Positions 25,215-27,018 of a stretch of DNA of 27,018 nt are shown here, in pieces; within the stretch, counting starts at the first letter, position 1; each line of letters opens with the position of its first letter. A model generated the notes under the pieces. That model was not told where the DNA came from. It worked only from the letters and a program-made list of their open reading frames with translations, and searched no databases. The position numbers and the translations under genes were made by a program. The stretch is from an uncultured Odoribacter sp. (GTDB lineage Bacteria > Bacteroidota > Bacteroidia > Bacteroidales > Marinifilaceae): assembly GCA_905193145.1 (NCBI GenBank), contig CAJJNP010000025.1, positions 1-27,018 on the forward strand, in the 5' to 3' direction.

Positions 25215-25276
25215 GCGGATACAAAATGAGTCTTGTTAAATTTAAAAACTTTCAATTTCATATCTGGATAAATATT

Positions 25277-26425
25277 ATGAGAAAAAATTCCAAAAAAATT
25301 ATTTTGTCTTTTTTGTTGACAGCAGTACTATGTGCGGGAGGTGCATCATCGACTTCGGCAACAGCGCAAAATCAAAATGTTTCAGAGAAAAATCCTTTGC
25401 AGTGGCGGTTGATCGGAAGAGTCTTTTTTGATGGCGGTGTATTTATGAATGATACCCTGGGTTGGGGCAATGCTTTTCAGGTGCATGATGTCCGTTTGGG
25501 AACAGTCGTGAAGATTTTTGATAATTGGGAGGCGAAGATAGAATTGGGATATGCTGATAAGAAAGTCAGTATGAAAGATATTTTTGTAAGTTATAAGCTC
25601 GACAAACATTTATTTCGCCTGGGATACGCTTATGAACCGTGGGGAAGTGCCCGTGTCGGTACGGCCAGCTTCCGTTTTATGCAGAATGCTACTGCGGATA
25701 ATGCCTTGGGGCAGGGACGCGAACTGGGAATCAGCTATAGTTACAATCACAATTGGATGAATGTGATGGCGGGAGTGTTTAGCGGTGGTGATATTCAGAC
25801 TTCCGGACAAATGGATCAGGGATATGCTATCGCTGCTAAATTTATCGGACGTCCTTTGATGAAGGAAGGAAGAGTATTACATTTGGGATTGGCGCCTCGT
25901 TTTGCAGAGGGTAAGGACGTGATGGATTTTGCTGGAGGTGTTCCGACCAATTTGGTGTCAAAAAGCGAAAATGGTTTTGTGGATGCATCGGTCGATCGGG
26001 TAATTAACTCCTGGAAGTTGGATGCAGAATGTATTTTCATTTATGATAAATGGTATTTTCAGGGACAGTATCTGTTTGCTCATTTAAATCGTGGTGGTGT
26101 CGATAATTTTAATGGAAAGGGTGGATATGCACAAGCAGGCTATTTGATATTGGGCGAGCGGCATAATTATAATGTATCGACAGGTATGATGGGTAATCCG
26201 GCTCCCAAAAGTCTGGAATTGTTGCTGCGTTACGATAATGTAAATCTGAATGATGCCGGAGTGCAGGGAGGTCGATTGTCGGATATTACTGTTGGTGTGA
26301 ATTACTTTATTAATAAATACATTGCCGCTAAGTTGAATTATACCCGTATGATGGTGGGTGATTCTTCTCCTAAAGGTGGTGGTGATTTTGACTTGTTGCA
26401 GGCACGCTTGCAAGTGAGTTTTTGA
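25277..26425 (+). CDS. Phosphate-selective porin O/P-like outer-membrane protein
   Basis: 382 residues from the ATG at 25277. An in-frame ATG at 25178 lies upstream of the promoter -7 box and precedes a non-signal sequence, so it is rejected. Signal peptide MRKNSKKIILSFLLTAVLCA continuing to about A30. The mature protein is a beta-barrel with alternating aromatic and polar strands, many Gly, and a C-terminal Phe (LLQARLQVSF) as in outer-membrane proteins. Motifs such as VHDVRLGTVVKIFDNWEAKIELGYADKKVSMKDIFVSY and FRLGYAYEPWG match the OprP/OprO porin family. The name does not prove phosphate as the solute; Bacteroidetes homologues are widespread and mostly uncharacterised. No neighbouring phosphate transport gene is visible. 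Confidence 0.82.
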   Translation: MRKNSKKIILSFLLTAVLCAGGASSTSATAQNQNVSEKNPLQWRLIGRVFFDGGVFMNDTLGWGNAFQVHDVRLGTVVKIFDNWEAKIELGYADKKVSMKDIFVSYKLDKHLFRLGYAYEPWGSARVGTASFRFMQNATADNALGQGRELGISYSYNHNWMNVMAGVFSGGDIQTSGQMDQGYAIAAKFIGRPLMKEGRVLHLGLAPRFAEGKDVMDFAGGVPTNLVSKSENGFVDASVDRVINSWKLDAECIFIYDKWYFQGQYLFAHLNRGGVDNFNGKGGYAQAGYLILGERHNYNVSTGMMGNPAPKSLELLLRYDNVNLNDAGVQGGRLSDITVGVNYFINKYIAAKLNYTRMMVGDSSPKGGGDFDLLQARLQVSF

Positions 26426-26451
26426 TAATATATATAATATATATAGCAATT

Positions 26452-26487
26452 AAATCCTCTCATGTTCGTTAGCGCATGGGAGGATTT
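26452..26487 (+). terminator. Terminator-like hairpin after the porin gene
   Basis: AAATCCTCTCATG (26452-26464) and CATGGGAGGATTT (26475-26487) pair at 13 positions, one of them T-G, around a 10-base loop. The hairpin is followed by GCTTTAT, a short T-tract, and lies 26 bases after the porin stop. An AT-only stretch (26426-26445) separates the two. Confidence 0.7.
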
Positions 26488-27018
26488 GCTTTATCTACGG
26501 ATTCCGTTCTTTATATAGTATATACCGTTTGATGTTGTAGAATTCTCCGAAAGCATTCTTACGGATGTCCCACCCATGTCTCACAGATGTCTCACGTTTC
26601 TCCGTTCCTTGTCCGAAGTTCCTCCGAAGCTTCTCCGAACGATAACGGCTGAGGTTCGGGTGAGGAACGGCGCAGGAAGGGGTGATTGTAGGAGGCTGGA
26701 GGGAAAATAGGGGGTGTTTTGTGGTATAAGGTTGGTCGGACAGCCGGTTTTATGGTAGAAAAGGCAGAGTTTTAGGGTGGATATATCTATAAAATCAGTA
26801 AAAACGGGCATACTCTGCAGCATTTTCAGTCCGTAATAGCATTCTTTAGAGCGCATGATAGGTGATTTTGGCCAAATTTCAGCAGTAAAATAGCAGTATG
26901 TCTGTTATCCGAGCATTTAATGTCTCAAAAACCGTCATTTATACATATCAGATTATCAGCACGTTGCGAAAAACTTTAAAATTTTCATGAAAAAAGTGGT
27001 CAAAAAATTTGGAAATAG
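26488..27018. other. Gene-free stretch at the right edge
   Basis: About 530 bases without a convincing gene. It holds an 11-bp-phased repeat (about 26546-26747), a 7-bp inverted repeat GCAGAGT/ACTCTGC (26764-26770 and 26812-26818), and a 10-bp palindrome TTTGGCCAAA at 26867-26876. The last part is AT-rich and ends in CAAAAAATTTGGAAATAG. That end contains TTTGG, which would suit the -33 element of a gene just beyond the edge. A 91-codon minus-strand frame (26581-26856) has no recognisable domain or start signal and is probably chance. Confidence 0.6.
26546..26747. repeat. 11-bp phased degenerate repeat with a pyrimidine-to-purine switch and internal inverted symmetry
   Basis: On the plus strand short TC motifs start exactly every 11 bases: TCCG 26546, TCTT 26557, TCCC 26568, TCTC 26579, TCTC 26590, TCCG 26601, 26612, 26623 and 26634. 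The best units are ATGTCCCACCC, ATGTCTCACAG, ATGTCTCACGT (26565-26597) and CTTGTCCGAAG, TTCCTCCGAAG, CTTCTCCGAAC (26608-26640). The right half continues the 11-base step with G motifs: CGG 26646, 26657, 26668; GGG 26679; AGG 26690; GGG 26701 and 26712; GGT 26723 and 26734; CGG 26745. The halves are mutually complementary. The core is 26602-26617 with 26655-26670: 16 consecutive pairs, 13 Watson-Crick and 3 G-U. It could form a long imperfect hairpin as DNA or as plus-strand RNA. Function unknown. Confidence 0.6.

Noticed and set aside
25178..25276. Upstream start for the porin
   Set aside because: It lies before the -7 box at 25207-25214, so it would not be transcribed from that promoter, and it would mask the signal peptide.
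26426..26445. AT-only stretch after the porin as an origin or recombination site
   Set aside because: Simple alternating A/T, short, with no flanking repeat or binding boxes.
26565..26640. CRISPR-like array
   Set aside because: The units are 11 bp and contiguous with no spacers, and no cas gene is present.
26581..26856. Minus-strand open frame of 91 codons
   Set aside because: It overlaps the 11-bp phased repeat, has no domain, signal peptide or promoter, and its composition follows the purine-rich DNA. Probably chance, though a homology search could reopen it.
26867..26876. TTTGGCCAAA palindrome as a named operator
   Set aside because: A 10-bp palindrome in AT-rich DNA is not rare, and no regulator gene or second copy is visible to support it.

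Overview
The window looks like chromosome of a gut-type Bacteroidales bacterium (Bacteroides, Phocaeicola or a close relative). The evidence is a SusC/SusD outer-membrane pair preceded by an ECF sigma factor and a FecR-type anti-sigma factor, moderate AT richness, weak Shine-Dalgarno sequences, and several upstream boxes matching the Bacteroidetes sigma consensus TAnnTTTG, some with a TTTG/TTG about 19-20 bp upstream. I see no phage, insertion sequence, CRISPR array, tRNA or rRNA.

Layout. (1) 1-5891, minus strand: a nutrient-uptake regulatory locus reading sigma factor, FecR anti-sigma factor, SusC TonB-dependent transporter, then SusD lipoprotein, which runs off the left edge. The SusC carries the N-terminal STN domain needed to signal to FecR, so this is a self-regulated importer. 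A perfect 12-bp hairpin separates fecR from susC. (2) 6049-7592, plus: RNase HI and a short-chain L-threonine 3-dehydrogenase, closed by a bidirectional terminator shared with (3) 7656-9050, minus: a lipoprotein esterase of the alpha/beta-hydrolase fold. (4) 9137-14160, plus: RNase R, a CstA-type transporter and a membrane-anchored M23 peptidase overlapping the cstA end, closed by a second bidirectional terminator. (5) 14231-19004, minus: purN, dnaE and thioredoxin. (6) 19177-21437, plus: acyl carrier protein, FabF and RNase III, divergent from purN across a 172-bp promoter region. (7) 21528-25124, minus: elongation factor P, a small DUF5684-like membrane protein, an unrecognised secreted protein and an MFS exporter. 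(8) 25277-26425, plus: a phosphate-selective-porin-like outer-membrane protein.

Most of the window is conserved housekeeping: fatty-acid synthesis, replication, purine synthesis, RNA turnover, translation and redox. The accessory parts are the SusCD locus at the left and a gene-free stretch at the right (26426-27018). That stretch is the most unusual part. From about 26546 to 26747 it shows a strict 11-bp phasing of short pyrimidine motifs (TCCG/TCTC) that switches to phased GG motifs on the same strand. The two halves are mutually complementary, with a 16-bp core helix containing three G-U pairs. No feature I recognise explains it, and it is my best candidate for something undescribed.

Protein assignments rest on motifs visible in the translations. 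Promoter and terminator calls are by eye, and no database search was run.
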